Shown here: positions 7,699 through 19,363 of the stretch, one piece after another
Numbering within the stretch: the stretch's first letter is position 1
Layout of the letters: each line of letters opens with the position of its first letter
Assembly: GCA_023391285.1 (NCBI GenBank)
Contig: JAEWBF010000042.1
Span: forward strand, 1 to 26,753
Length of the DNA: 26,753 nucleotides
Reading direction: 5' to 3'
DNA from: Verrucomicrobiota bacterium
GTDB lineage: Bacteria > Verrucomicrobiota > Verrucomicrobiia > Opitutales > Opitutaceae
Position numbers and translations under genes: made by a program
Notes under the pieces: model-generated
Told to the model about the DNA's origin: nothing
The model's database searches: none
What the model saw: only the letters and a program-made list of their open reading frames with translations

Positions 7699-10600
7699 TT
7701 AGAAGCGGATCGAGTTGGTGAGCATCCAGGTCGTGCGGGCGGGGATGCGGACCTGGGCGATGGTGCCATCGGGGTTGGCGAGGATGGGGATCAACTCGTC
7801 GTCGGCGAAGAGATCGCGGACGTTGAGTTGGATGCTCCAGACGTATTTGCGGCCGAGGGGACGTTCGTAGCCAATCCAGGCGTCGTAGTTTGTTTCCGAT
7901 GGACCGTAGACCGGGCGCTCGACGTCGGTGACCCAGATGTTGGCGTCGGTGTTGTATTTTGGGTAGTAGCCGATGGCGGTTTTATCCTGCCAGCGGACGG
8001 CGCCACCGATGTTGAGGTTGCGGAGAATGCCGCTGGCGAAGGTGTAGTTCGTGACGAAGTTGAGACGCCATTTGCGAAGCTCGCTCACCGAGACGCCCTC
8101 GCCGGCGATGGCATTCACGTAAGGGCCGTAGACGTCCTGCATCATGCGACCGCCGAAGGTGTCCTGCTCGGACGAATACGTCGTGCCGCCGCCCCAGTGG
8201 CGAAGATCGGCGAAGCCGTCGATCGTCCAGTAGGTCAACTGGCTCGGACCGCCGGGGTTGTTGTTGTAGCCTTCGAACCAGAGATCGCGGTTCTCGGCGA
8301 CGAACGGCGCCCAGTCGGGAAGGATGTTGCTGCGGACGGCTTTGATTTTGGCGCCGTTGAGGGTGAGGCGCCAGTTGGGGAGGGGATTGGCGGTGAGCTC
8401 GATTTCGACGCCTTCTGAAACGAGGTCGTTAGTGAGTTTTTGTCCGGCGGGTGGGCTTTCGCCCCAGATGCGATAATCGTCGCCGGTGATTTTTTCGAAT
8501 TGTTCGGCGGCGACCCATGTGGGGTTGAGCGGGCGGAACCATTCGGCGTCGGTGCGCGCGGCAAACCAGGCGCGGCGGTATTCGACCTCGTCGGCGGTGA
8601 GTGGCGGAGCGAGATAGGGGAGACTGGTGTCGGGGTTGATGGTGCCTTCCGCGACGTAGTTGGCGGAACCCTCGACCGCGCCGCTGCGAACGCGGAGAGG
8701 TTGGGCGACGAGCGTGGGAAGCTGGTCGCGCCAGTCGGCGGGAAGCGGTTGGCTGGCGATCGAAGCATCGTAGGAGTCGCCGAAGAACCAACGGTTCACG
8801 AGTCGCTCCGGGGCGGCCTGCGTGCCGTCGGCGCTCCACGAACCCCACGCTTCCTGAGCGAGCGTGTTCATGGTGCGGGCGATGCCGGCCTTGGCCCAGA
8901 AGGTCGAAGGTCCGCGGTTCAGCGTCGTGTTTTTCTGGACGGTTTCGAACCAGTTCACGCGCAGCGAAAGTTTGTTGTCCACGCGGTGATGAGGACGCCG
9001 TAGTCCTTGGTTTCGCCGGATGGGGCGGGAAACTGTTCGCCGTTGATGTCGCGGCCGACTTCGGAGGGACGGAAGCTGTTCGAGTCGTTGTAAGTGAAAC
9101 TCACACCGAGACCGCGCGGGAGGCGGCGGAGACCGAACAGCTCGAGGAGTTCGTTGACGTGGAGAACGGCGCCCCAGCTCCGCCGCTGTTCGTCGGCTTT
9201 TAGCGGTGTGACGTTGGAGTAATTCCAGTCGGGACTGTAGGGCAGGACGGCGTTGAACGGATCGCGGATGAGCGCGGCGGGTTTGTCCCAGCGCTCGTAT
9301 TTGTCCTGACGCCAGCCGAAGAGCGGGACGAGGGCGCCGTTGAGCAGTTTGCCCTGCCAGACGAAGGCGGTGGAGTCGGTGGTGTCGTAGCCCTGTGCGG
9401 CGCCGGTGTAGAGATCGTCGAGGTTGTCGCGCCAGTTGAGGAGCGTGAGGTTGGCGTTGTGCCAGGTGCTCGTGTTGTTGTCCCAGACGAGCACGTTCTG
9501 CGACGCGGGCGGCGAATGGTCGGTCGTGACGCCGTGGATGGAAGAGGAGGGAATGGCGTCGAAGTTTGCGACGTTTAGGAGGCTGTCGCCGATGTAGTGG
9601 AGACCCCACCACGCCTGGTGGTTGGCGGAACTCAGAAACGGAACGCCGTAGGTGTTGGCGTCCCAAGCGTAGAGGTTGAAGTCGCGGCTGAAATTTTCGT
9701 AGCGCTGGCGGGAGACGATGCCGGTGAAGGTTTGTTCGCCGAAGATTTTGCTGAGGAAGTGATCGCGGCCGAGGTGGTCGGCGGGGTCGAATTTGTAATA
9801 GGCGGTGACGCGCCAGGATTCGCGATCCTCCTCGGCGATACGGCCGCTGCTGGAGCTGACGATGTAGGGGCGGCCGACGTCGGGATTGGCGGAGTTGTCG
9901 CGGAGGGTGGCGTTGACGTCGACGGAGACGCGGTTCGAGTTGATGGTGTTGGCGAAACCGGACTCGTAATTTTCGCGGTAATACGCGGCGTTGAGGCCGA
10001 GGCGGCCGTTGAAGTAGGTTTGGGTGAAGGAGAGATCGATCGTATCGAATTTATTCCATTCGCCCTTGTTGGGACCGGCCATGGTGCGGTCGATAAATGC
10101 GAGCGGGCCGCTGAGGATCATCTGCGTGGGCCAGAGCGCGGCGCCGAAGCCGGAGAACGTGCGGCCGGCGGAGCTTTCGAAGTCAGCGATAAGGTCGGAG
10201 AGGATGGGATTGCTGGCGTAGAATGCGGCGGTGTTGCGGTTCCAGGTGCCGGTGCCGCCTTCGTCGAGATTGGGATTCGTGACGCCGCTGAGGCCGCCCC
10301 ACGGCGAGCCGTCGCGCTGGCGGTAGGCGTCGAGGGCGCCGTTGCCGATCGCGCCGGTGGCGGGGTTTTGATAGATCGTAGCGGGGGAGCTGTTCCACCA
10401 ATCGCGGGCGGGGGCGCCGGCGAAGTAGTGCGAGAGTTCGCGGTGCTGAGTGCCGTCGGGTTCCTGCGGGATGCCGTTACTCGTCAGCGGATCATACATC
10501 AGGTATTGGTTGAGTGGGCCGAACCAGTTGGTGATGAAGTCGGCTGACGTAACGGAGATCGGGCGATTGCCGCGGATCTCGCCTTGCTCGCCCTTGAGAT

Positions 10601-11408
10601 CGAACTGCGTGAAAATGTGCGGCGCGAGTTTCGGTTGCCAGCGGAGTGCGCCGTAGACGCGTTTGTCGTGGTTGAAGGTGAAGTCCTGGCGGTATTTTGC
10701 TTCGTCGTTCAATGCGGCGACGCGGAGACCGAGTTGGCCTTTGATCAGCGGGACGTTGAGGTCGACGACCTCGCGATGGGATTCGTAGCTGCCGAAGCGG
10801 AGCTGGGCTTCGCCGTGGAGTTTGTCGAGATCGGGGTCCTTCAGCGTGTTGTTGATGATGCCGGCGGGGCTGCCGAGACCGAACAAGATGGAGTTCGGGC
10901 CGCGCTGAATGTCGATGCGCGACGTGTTGTAGGAATCCATCGGGATGCTCGTGACGAAGAAATTGCGCGTGAGGTCGGCGGTGTTGAGGCCGCGAACGCG
11001 CGTGCCGCTCTGCGGGTTGGCGAGCATCTGGTTGCGGTAGGCGTTATCGTCGGCGTTGCCGCCGTAGAAATTGCCGCCGATGCCGGAGACCTCGGTGCTG
11101 GTCGTGTAGACGAGGACGTCGCGGAGGTTAGTCGAGCCGGTGTCCTCGAGGAACTCCGTCGTGACGACGGTAATCGCGGATGCGACGTCGCGGAGTTGGG
11201 TGTTCAAGCGGGATCCGGCGAGCGAGGACGTGGCGGCGTAGCCGTTGTCCTCGGTGCTGACGACCTCGAACGGGGACAAGGTGACGATTTCGTCGGTGGA
11301 GCGCGTGGTGTCGTCGCTGACGGGAGCGGGTGCTTGCGCCAGCGCGAGAGGAGTGGTGCAGACGAGCAGGAGGGCGAAGGCGGTCCGGCGTGGGATAGGT
11401 GCGTTCAT
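7699..11408 (-). pseudogene. TonB-dependent outer-membrane receptor, interrupted by one frameshift
   Basis: Reading from ATG 11408, the protein has a signal peptide (MNAPIPRRTAFALLLVCTTP...ALAQ), a TonB-box-like stretch TLSPFEVVST, and a plug domain (SRLNTQLRDVASAITVV, IDIQRGPNSILFGLGSPAG). A long beta-barrel follows, ending in TTWMLTNSIRF with the terminal Phe of outer-membrane proteins. The frame breaks near 8995: the first frame stops at 8955 after 817 aa, while the continuation (VDNKLSLRVNW...) lies in another frame to 7699. The total of 3710 nt is one short of 1237 codons, so a single missing base explains it. Receptors of this class import large or chelated nutrients with TonB energy. 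The 96 codons upstream of 11408 in the same frame are not receptor-like and are excluded. Confidence 0.85.
8985..9002 (-). other. Frameshift site in the TonB-dependent receptor
   Basis: The reverse strand reads GAC TAC GGC GTC CTC ATC ACC GCG, then TGGACAACAAAC. Inserting one base before TGG gives ...ITA(V/L)DNKLSLRVNW, the normal continuation for this receptor family (DYG...DNKLSLRVNW). Without it the frame gives AWTTNFRCA and stops. A lost G from GCGGTGG is the simplest explanation. It could be a true mutation or a sequencing error; raw reads are needed to decide. Confidence 0.75.
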
Positions 11409-11682
11409 GGGTGTGTCGGTCGGGGGTGGGAACAAAGAGCAGCGCAAGTAGACCGTGGGCAGTGCGACGCGGTTCGGCGGCGTAGGGCGGACAGTCCAAC
11501 AGTGTGGTGAGGGGCGGGGGTAACTGCAGCCGGAGGCGACACAGTAACGATCTGTGACACGCGTCGCCATCACCTGTTTGGGTGAATCTGGGACGGCGCG
11601 GGATTTTCGAATTTCGAGTTTGGATTTTCGATTGGGCGGGCCGCTCCTTGCCAAGCGGCGGTGCGGAGCTTCACCCTGCGAT
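11409..11682. promoter_or_regulatory. Divergent intergenic region between receptor and helicase
   Basis: This 274-nt stretch should hold the promoters of the leftward receptor gene and the rightward helicase gene, but I find no convincing -35/-10 pair. It contains CACAG-N7-CTGTG (11540-11556), a 17-bp palindrome that could be an operator. It also contains an AT-richer segment at 11604-11635 (GATTTTCGAATTTCGAG...) that looks like a second extragenic repeat: its reverse translation is NRKSKLEIRKS. Reading frames cross the region in both directions but show no protein character. Confidence 0.35.
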
Positions 11683-14251
<2,569 letters not shown>

Positions 14252-14256
<5 letters not shown>

Positions 14257-14380
14257 GGCGCGGAAGCGGAAAGGGGAACCACGAGTGGACCAGGCGCCAG
14301 GTGGTGCGAGGGGGAATTGGTTTTCGGGAACAGGGGAGAGCGGGCGGTGGGGCGGCGGGGCCGGGAGACCCCGCCCTACA
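14252..14380. repeat. REP/REPIN-like region bounded by inverted TGTAGGGCG motifs
   Basis: The intergenic space between two convergent genes is bounded by a 9-bp perfect inverted repeat, TGTAGGGCG (14252-14260) and CGCCCTACA (14372-14380). Each copy provides the TAG stop codon of the gene running into it. The right copy continues on the reverse strand as GTAG followed directly by a hairpin, GGCGGGG...CCCCGCC (14354-14360 with 14369-14375, 8-nt loop). A GTAG tetranucleotide 5' of a GC-rich hairpin is the hallmark of REP elements. The hairpin may also terminate transcription, although no T tract follows. Confidence 0.55.
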
Positions 14381-15365
14381 GCTCGCGGCGGGCGTGGAGG
14401 ATTTGGAATTTTTGGCCGAGGTGGGCGGGGTGGAGAAGTTGAAGGAGCGAGAGCTTCTTCTGGCTGAAGCCGGCCGCGTGCGCGGTGGAGGTTTGGGCGA
14501 TGTAGTCGACGGCGTGGTGAATGAAGAACGATTCCTGCGACTCGAGCCGAGGTGAGGAGAAACTGTTGTCGCGCAGCGCGGATTCGATCCAGTCCCAGCA
14601 GATGTGGCAGGTGAGGTCTTGTTCGCCGGGCTGGGCGAGAAGATCGTTCGATTGACGGTGGCGGTGGTAGGCGCGGGCGGTGCCGGCGGGGGTGTTTTCG
14701 ATGAGTTCGGGCCAGGTTTTTCCGTAGTCGAAAGCGACGAAGAGGCCGCGCCACGGTTGGGCGGCGATGTCGCGGGCGAGCGCGGTGGCGGCGAAAGGGG
14801 CGTCGAGAACGTAGCCGTCGGGAGCGGAGGCGGGGAGTTCGGTGGGCGGATTGGCGAGAGGGAGTTCGATCTCGGCGAGTTGGTCGTCGTGGAGACGGAC
14901 GCCGAGTTCGCGCCAGGCGTTGTCGCGGAAAACGAAGCGGCGGAACGGTTGCGCGTCGAAGAGTTCGTTGGAGAAGACGACGCAGGCGCCGGAGAGCGAG
15001 AGCGGTTCACCGACGCGGAGTGTGCGGACGGCGGAGAAAGGATGAGCGACGTCGGCGAGGATGCCGGCGGGCGTTTCGGCGCCGATCTCGACGAAGGTGT
15101 GGGTGGCGGCGGTATCGCGTCCGCCGAGAAGGGCGGTGCAGGCGGCGGCGACGAGTTCGCCGAAGACGGGACCGCTGGTGCTGGCGGTGAAGAAGTCGGT
15201 GCCAGAGGCGTAGCCGATGCGTGGCTGCGGGCGGCGGTAGTATCCAACTTCTGGATCGTAGAGCGCGAGGGCCATGAACCGGTCGAAAGGCATCGTGCGG
15301 GAGGCGTCGGCCCGAGATGCGAAAAGACGGAGAAAAGAGTCGGAGAGCGGCGAACGCGCGGACAT
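14376..15365 (-). CDS. MidA/NDUFAF7-family (DUF185) SAM-dependent methyltransferase-like protein
   Basis: 329 aa from ATG 15365, chosen because homologs begin shortly before the FDRFMALALYDPEVGYY segment; the frame is open to 15431. Family signatures are YDPEVGYYRR, GTDFFTAS..SGPVFGELVA, FVEIGAETPAG, VVFSNELFDAQPFRRFV and LFVAFDYGKTWPE. The eukaryotic relative methylates an arginine of a respiratory complex I subunit; the substrate of bacterial members is unknown. An oddity is that the SAM-binding loop, normally GPG.G, reads GAETPAG here, which may weaken or abolish binding. The stop codon TAG sits inside the GTAG of a REP-like hairpin. The gene diverges from the processing protease gene across 100 nt. 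Confidence 0.82.
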   Translation of the reverse strand: MSARSPLSDSFLRLFASRADASRTMPFDRFMALALYDPEVGYYRRPQPRIGYASGTDFFTASTSGPVFGELVAAACTALLGGRDTAATHTFVEIGAETPAGILADVAHPFSAVRTLRVGEPLSLSGACVVFSNELFDAQPFRRFVFRDNAWRELGVRLHDDQLAEIELPLANPPTELPASAPDGYVLDAPFAATALARDIAAQPWRGLFVAFDYGKTWPELIENTPAGTARAYHRHRQSNDLLAQPGEQDLTCHICWDWIESALRDNSFSSPRLESQESFFIHHAVDYIAQTSTAHAAGFSQKKLSLLQLLHPAHLGQKFQILHARREL

Positions 15366-15465
15366 GGCGGGAGACCGGAGGAAGAGCGGGCGCGATGCGG
15401 TTGTCGAGCGGCGCGGTGGCAATGAAGCCATTTACAAGGAGCGGGGGATTCGCACAGTCGGCTGG

Positions 15466-16752
15466 ATGCTCAAACGGATTCCGCTGATGGTTGCCGGCGT
15501 GGCGACAGGCATTGCCCTGACGGTCGGGGCGGCGCGGATTTCGAATGCGTGGAGTTTTCTGCCGAACCGGGAGTTGAATCGGGCGGCGGATCAGGTGAAA
15601 GGCGTGCTGCGTTTGGTGAACGAGCACTATGTCGAGCCGGGGGAAGTGTCGTATGTGGAGCTGACGAAATCGGCGCTGCACGGGATGGTGGAGTCGCTCG
15701 ATCCGCATTCGGAATTTTTGGAAGCCGACGAGATGGCGTATCTGGAGGAGCAGCTGAGCGGGAATTTCAGCGGGGTGGGGGTCCAGGTGGAGATCCGCGA
15801 AGGACGAGTGTGGGTGATTGCGCCGATCGCAAATTCTCCGGCGGAGCGGGCGGGGATCGAGCGCGGCGACGAGATCTTGGGGGTGGAGGGGAAAGGCTTC
15901 GATCAGGATGTGACGATCGACGAGATCGTGGATCGATTGCGCGGGCGGCCGCGTTCGGAAGTGACCATGGACTTGTTGCGTTCGCGGGAAGGGCGGCGGT
16001 TTCAAGTGACGCTGCAGCGGGAGACGATCGAATTGGAGTCGGTGCGCGCGGTGGAGGTGTTGTCGGAAAAAACCGGATACATTTTGCTCAGCGAGTTTTC
16101 GGATCACACGGCGCGGGATTTCGAACGCGCGCTCGAGCGGCTGGAGAAGGAAGGCGTCGACAGCCTGATCATCGACGTGAGAAACAATCCGGGCGGATTG
16201 CTGGAGGCGGCGGTGGCGGTGGCGGAGCCGTTCTTCGGGCGGGGAGAGGAGATCGTGTCGACGCGCGGGCGAAAAGCGGAGGACACGGCCGTGTATCGGG
16301 CGCAGCGGAATGCGCCGGCGCGCCGCTGGCGGATGGCGGTCTTGATCAATGGCAACACGGCGAGTGCGGCGGAGGTGTTGACGGGGGCGTTGAAGGACAC
16401 GCAGCGCGCGGTGGTGGTGGGCGAGCGATCGTTTGGGAAAGGGTCGGTGCAAACGATTTTTCCGCTGGAGACGGGGGATGGTGTGAGATTGACGACGGCG
16501 CGGTATTTCACGCCGTCAGGCGTGAGCATCCATGGAACGGGTATATCGCCACAGGTGGAGGTGACGTTGAACGACGACGAGAAAAGCAAACTCACGGTGC
16601 AACTCGCGCGAGCCGATGTGTCGGATCCGCATGAATTCAAGGAGCGGTTCGGCTTCGAGCCGATCGAGGACCGGCAGTTGCAGGCGGCGCTGCAGGTGTT
16701 GCGGGGGGCGGAGATCATGGCGACCCGCAACCGCATTATTTCGCGCCGATGA
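15466..16752 (+). CDS. S41-family C-terminal processing protease (CtpA type)
   Basis: 428 aa. An N-terminal membrane anchor or signal (MLKRIPLMVAGVATGIALTVG) targets it to the periplasm. A PDZ domain (about 100-175) contains GNFSGVGVQVEI and ANSPAERAGIERGDEILGV. The peptidase core has VRNNPGGLLEAAV, catalytic S300 in NGNTASAAEV and K325 in RSFGKGSVQT. The Ser-Lys distance of 25 fits the CtpA Ser/Lys dyad. It degrades or trims envelope proteins from the C-terminus. ATG 15466 is chosen because the signal follows at once; upstream in-frame ATG codons would add a charged tail overlapping the divergent gene. Its stop overlaps the tsaD start (ATGA, 16749-16752), so the two are coupled. Confidence 0.9.
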   Translation: MLKRIPLMVAGVATGIALTVGAARISNAWSFLPNRELNRAADQVKGVLRLVNEHYVEPGEVSYVELTKSALHGMVESLDPHSEFLEADEMAYLEEQLSGNFSGVGVQVEIREGRVWVIAPIANSPAERAGIERGDEILGVEGKGFDQDVTIDEIVDRLRGRPRSEVTMDLLRSREGRRFQVTLQRETIELESVRAVEVLSEKTGYILLSEFSDHTARDFERALERLEKEGVDSLIIDVRNNPGGLLEAAVAVAEPFFGRGEEIVSTRGRKAEDTAVYRAQRNAPARRWRMAVLINGNTASAAEVLTGALKDTQRAVVVGERSFGKGSVQTIFPLETGDGVRLTTARYFTPSGVSIHGTGISPQVEVTLNDDEKSKLTVQLARADVSDPHEFKERFGFEPIEDRQLQAALQVLRGAEIMATRNRIISRR

Positions 16753-17801
16753 GCATGAGCACGGGCAGAGTTTTAGCGCTGGAAAGTTCGTGCGACGAAA
16801 CGGCGGTCGCGATTTTCGATCCGACGAAAGGATTTCTCGGCGAATGGGTGCACAGTCAGATCGCGCTGCACGAAAAGCATGGCGGCGTGGTGCCGGATCT
16901 GGCGACGCGCGAGCATCTGAGAAATTTCGGACCCTTGTTGGAGCGCGCGAAAGCGGAGGTGGGCTTCGACAGGATCGGAGAGATTGCGGTGACGCATGGT
17001 CCGGGGTTAGCGGCGTGTCTGGCGATGGGCGTCGGGGCGGCGAAGTCGTTGGCGTTGAGTTTGGGCGTTCAGGTGGTGGGCGTGAATCATTTGCGCGGGC
17101 ACGCGTGGTCGCCGTTTGTGGCGGTGCATGAGACGGCGCCGGAGGAATTCGAGCAAGCGGTGGCGGAGTTGTTGCCGCATTTGGGGCTGATTGTGTCCGG
17201 CGGGAACACGCTGCTGTTCGTGATGGATGAGGCGCGAAAGATCACGGTGTTGTCGTCGACGCGTGACGATGCGGCGGGGGAGGCGCTGGATAAAGGTGCG
17301 AAGCTACTTGGGCTCGGTTATCCGGGGGGGCCGTTGATCGAGAGGCTGGCGAAGAGCGGGCGCGTGGATGCGTATGATTTCCCGCGCGGGATTGGGCGGC
17401 GGGATGAGTTGGATTTCAGTTTCTCGGGGCTGAAAACGAGCCTGCGTTATTCGATCGAGAAGATGACGCCGGAGGAGGTGGAGGCGCGGCGCGCGGATTT
17501 GTGCGCGAGCTATCAGCAGGCGGTGATCGATGCGCTGGTGAGGAAAACGAAGGCGGCGTTGCGGCAGGGCGAGGGGCGGTTCCGGAGCGTGGGGCTGTCG
17601 GGGGGGGTAGCAAACAACGCGACGCTGAGGGTGGCGTTGGAGGAGCTGGCGCGACGCGAGCGGGTGGAATTTCTCGCGGCGAAGGCGCGGCACACGGGCG
17701 ACAACGCGGGGATGATTGCGTTTGCGGCGTGGGCGGATCGCGAAGGGGCGGAGCGGAACGCGGGAATGGGGCTGGGGGTGGAGCCGAGTCTGGGATTGTG
17801 A
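16749..17801 (+). CDS. tsaD: tRNA N6-threonylcarbamoyladenosine transferase TsaD
   Basis: 350 aa, close to the usual 337-350. It is the catalytic subunit that moves the threonylcarbamoyl group onto A37 of tRNAs reading ANN codons. Visible signatures are LALESSCDETAVAI at the N-terminus, GVVPDLATREHL, metal-binding H114 and H118 in NHLRGHAWSPF, LGLIVSGGNT, DEALDKGAKLLGL-type sequence (AGEALDKGAKLLGLGYPGG), FSFSGLKTSL and GLSGGVANNATLR, followed by HTGDNAGMIA. The ATG lies in the stop codon of the protease gene; a second in-frame ATG at 16755 is possible. It converges on rpoN with a hairpin between them. Confidence 0.97.
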   Translation: MSMSTGRVLALESSCDETAVAIFDPTKGFLGEWVHSQIALHEKHGGVVPDLATREHLRNFGPLLERAKAEVGFDRIGEIAVTHGPGLAACLAMGVGAAKSLALSLGVQVVGVNHLRGHAWSPFVAVHETAPEEFEQAVAELLPHLGLIVSGGNTLLFVMDEARKITVLSSTRDDAAGEALDKGAKLLGLGYPGGPLIERLAKSGRVDAYDFPRGIGRRDELDFSFSGLKTSLRYSIEKMTPEEVEARRADLCASYQQAVIDALVRKTKAALRQGEGRFRSVGLSGGVANNATLRVALEELARRERVEFLAAKARHTGDNAGMIAFAAWADREGAERNAGMGLGVEPSLGL

Positions 17802-17806
17802 GGGGA

Positions 17807-17831
17807 GTTGCGCGACGAGCGCGCAACCTAC
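17807..17831. terminator. GTAG-plus-hairpin (REP-like) between tsaD and rpoN
   Basis: GTTGCGCG (17807-17814) and CGCGCAAC (17820-17827) form a perfect 8-bp GC-rich stem with loop ACGAG, filling almost the whole gap between the convergent genes. On the reverse strand it is preceded directly by GTAG, whose TAG is the rpoN stop codon. It probably serves as a bidirectional terminator although neither side has a T tract. Its architecture is the same as the GTAG-hairpin at 14354-14380, though the stem sequence differs. Confidence 0.6.
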
Positions 17832-19333
17832 TTGTAGTCGCGGCGGAGGTTGCTCGGGAGGATGCCGAGTTCCTCGCGGTATTTGGCGACGGTGCGGCGG
17901 GCGAGGGTGATGCCTTTTTCCTGGAGCTTGGCGACGAGTTCCTGGTCGCTGAGCGGCGCGGATTTGTCCTCGAGCGTGACGAGGTCGGCGAGCATCTCTT
18001 TGACGCTGGTGTTGGAGACAGCGGCACCGCTCTCGGCTTGATAGCCGGTGGTGAAGAAAAACTTGAAGTCGAAGACACCATGCGGGGTCTTCATATATTT
18101 GTTGGCGATGGCGCGGCTGACGGTGGTTTCGTGAACGCCGACGATGTCGGCGATCTGCGTCATGGTGAGCGGGCGGAGATGAGCGACGCCGTTTTCGAAG
18201 AAAGGCGTTTGCGCTTTGATGATTTCGCGGGTGATGCGCTCGATGGTGCGCTGGCGCTGCTCGATGGAATCGATGAGGAATTTGCCGGAGCGCATGCGCT
18301 CGCGCAGGTAGTCGCGTTCGTCCTTCGAGAGCGTGCCTTTGGCGATGAGTTCGCGGTAAGTGGAAGAGATGCGAAGGCGCGGGATGTAGTCGCTGTTGAG
18401 ATGGATCTTCCACTCGTCGCCGTCTTTTTCGACGACGACGTCGGGGACGACGACGCGGTTGTTGTCCTCGGCGAAGCGGCGGCCGGGGGCGGGGTCGAGT
18501 TTGCCGATTTCTTCGATGGCGGCCTGGACGTCGTCGGGGGCGGCGCCGAGTTTGCGGGAAAGCTCGGGAATGCGGCGACGCGAAAGGAGATCGAAATGAT
18601 CGCGCAGCATGCGGGCGGCGAGGGTATCGCTGCGGCCCTTGGCGTGAAGCTGGGCGAGGAGGCATTCGGGCAAGGTCTGGCTGCCGATGCCCGGAGGATC
18701 GAAGGACTGAAGGAGCTTCAGCGCCTCGACGACGGCATCGTAGGGAAGATTCGACTGCAGCGCGACGTCGGAGGGCGATTGAGAGAGGTAGCCGCGGTCG
18801 TCGAGATTGCCGACGAGTTGTTCGAGAGCTTCGAGGACTTCGGGTGAGACGTCAGCGAGGACGACCTGCTGCATCAGATGTTCCTGGAGCGAAGTTTCGC
18901 TGACGAGCGAGTCGAAGAAGTGCTGACGTTTTTCGGCGTCTTCGGCGGAGTAGGATTGCTGAGCGCCGCCGGCGTTGGCCATGTGGTCGCGCCAGTCGTC
19001 GTCGAGTTTGCCGAGGATTTCGAACTGCTTGGTGAAATCCATCTCCTCGCGCGAAGGCTCGTCGCCGTTGGAGTCGTTGGCGGAATGAGAGGAGTCGTCG
19101 CCGTCGTGGTCGGAACCGTCTACATCGGCAGTCTCGGCGGGCTTGTCGATGCTCTCGCCCTCCATGGGGAGCTCCTCGAGCGTGGGATTGGCCTGCAATT
19201 CCTCCTGGATTACGGAGCGCAGATCGAGCGCGGCCACCTGAAGGATTTTCAGGGACTGCCGGAGCTGGGGCGCGAGAACGAGGGATTGGGTCTGGCGCTG
19301 GCGAAGTTCGTGGCTAAAGGACGGCCCGCTCAT
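17828..19333 (-). CDS. rpoN: RNA polymerase sigma-54 factor
   Basis: 501 aa. Region I is Gln/Leu-rich (ELRQRQTQSLVLAPQLRQSL) and contacts activators. An acidic region II follows at about 60-100 (ESIDKPAETADVDGSDHDGDD). The core-binding and helix-turn-helix regions carry LDDRGYLS, LQSFDPPGIG and TMTQIADIVGVHETTVSRAI. The RpoN box ARRTVAKYRE is at 478-487, followed by ELGILPSNLRR. Sigma-54 recognises -24/-12 promoters and requires AAA+ activators; no activator gene lies in this window. The Ser/Thr kinase gene ends 30 nt upstream on the same strand, so they probably share a transcript. The stop codon lies in the GTAG of a REP-like hairpin. Confidence 0.97.
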   Translation of the reverse strand: MSGPSFSHELRQRQTQSLVLAPQLRQSLKILQVAALDLRSVIQEELQANPTLEELPMEGESIDKPAETADVDGSDHDGDDSSHSANDSNGDEPSREEMDFTKQFEILGKLDDDWRDHMANAGGAQQSYSAEDAEKRQHFFDSLVSETSLQEHLMQQVVLADVSPEVLEALEQLVGNLDDRGYLSQSPSDVALQSNLPYDAVVEALKLLQSFDPPGIGSQTLPECLLAQLHAKGRSDTLAARMLRDHFDLLSRRRIPELSRKLGAAPDDVQAAIEEIGKLDPAPGRRFAEDNNRVVVPDVVVEKDGDEWKIHLNSDYIPRLRISSTYRELIAKGTLSKDERDYLRERMRSGKFLIDSIEQRQRTIERITREIIKAQTPFFENGVAHLRPLTMTQIADIVGVHETTVSRAIANKYMKTPHGVFDFKFFFTTGYQAESGAAVSNTSVKEMLADLVTLEDKSAPLSDQELVAKLQEKGITLARRTVAKYREELGILPSNLRRDYK

Positions 19334-19363
19334 GAAGAAGATAGTCGTGGAAGGGACGGGGAA

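Noticed and set aside
7699..9666. Treating the C-terminal receptor frame as an independent 655-aa gene
   Set aside because: Its first about 220 residues are out-of-frame arginine/proline-rich sequence; real receptor sequence begins only at VDNKLSLRVNW near 8996, continuing the upstream frame.
9597..11510. Long plus-strand open frames antisense to the TonB-dependent receptor (316 and 308 codons)
   Set aside because: They are GC-rich shadows of the receptor, with Gly/Ala/Val/Glu-rich composition and no domain signatures; the minus-strand receptor reading is unambiguous.
11554..11682. N-terminal extension of the helicase from GTG 11554
   Set aside because: The added 43 residues have no family character and span the repeat-like segment and divergent promoter region.
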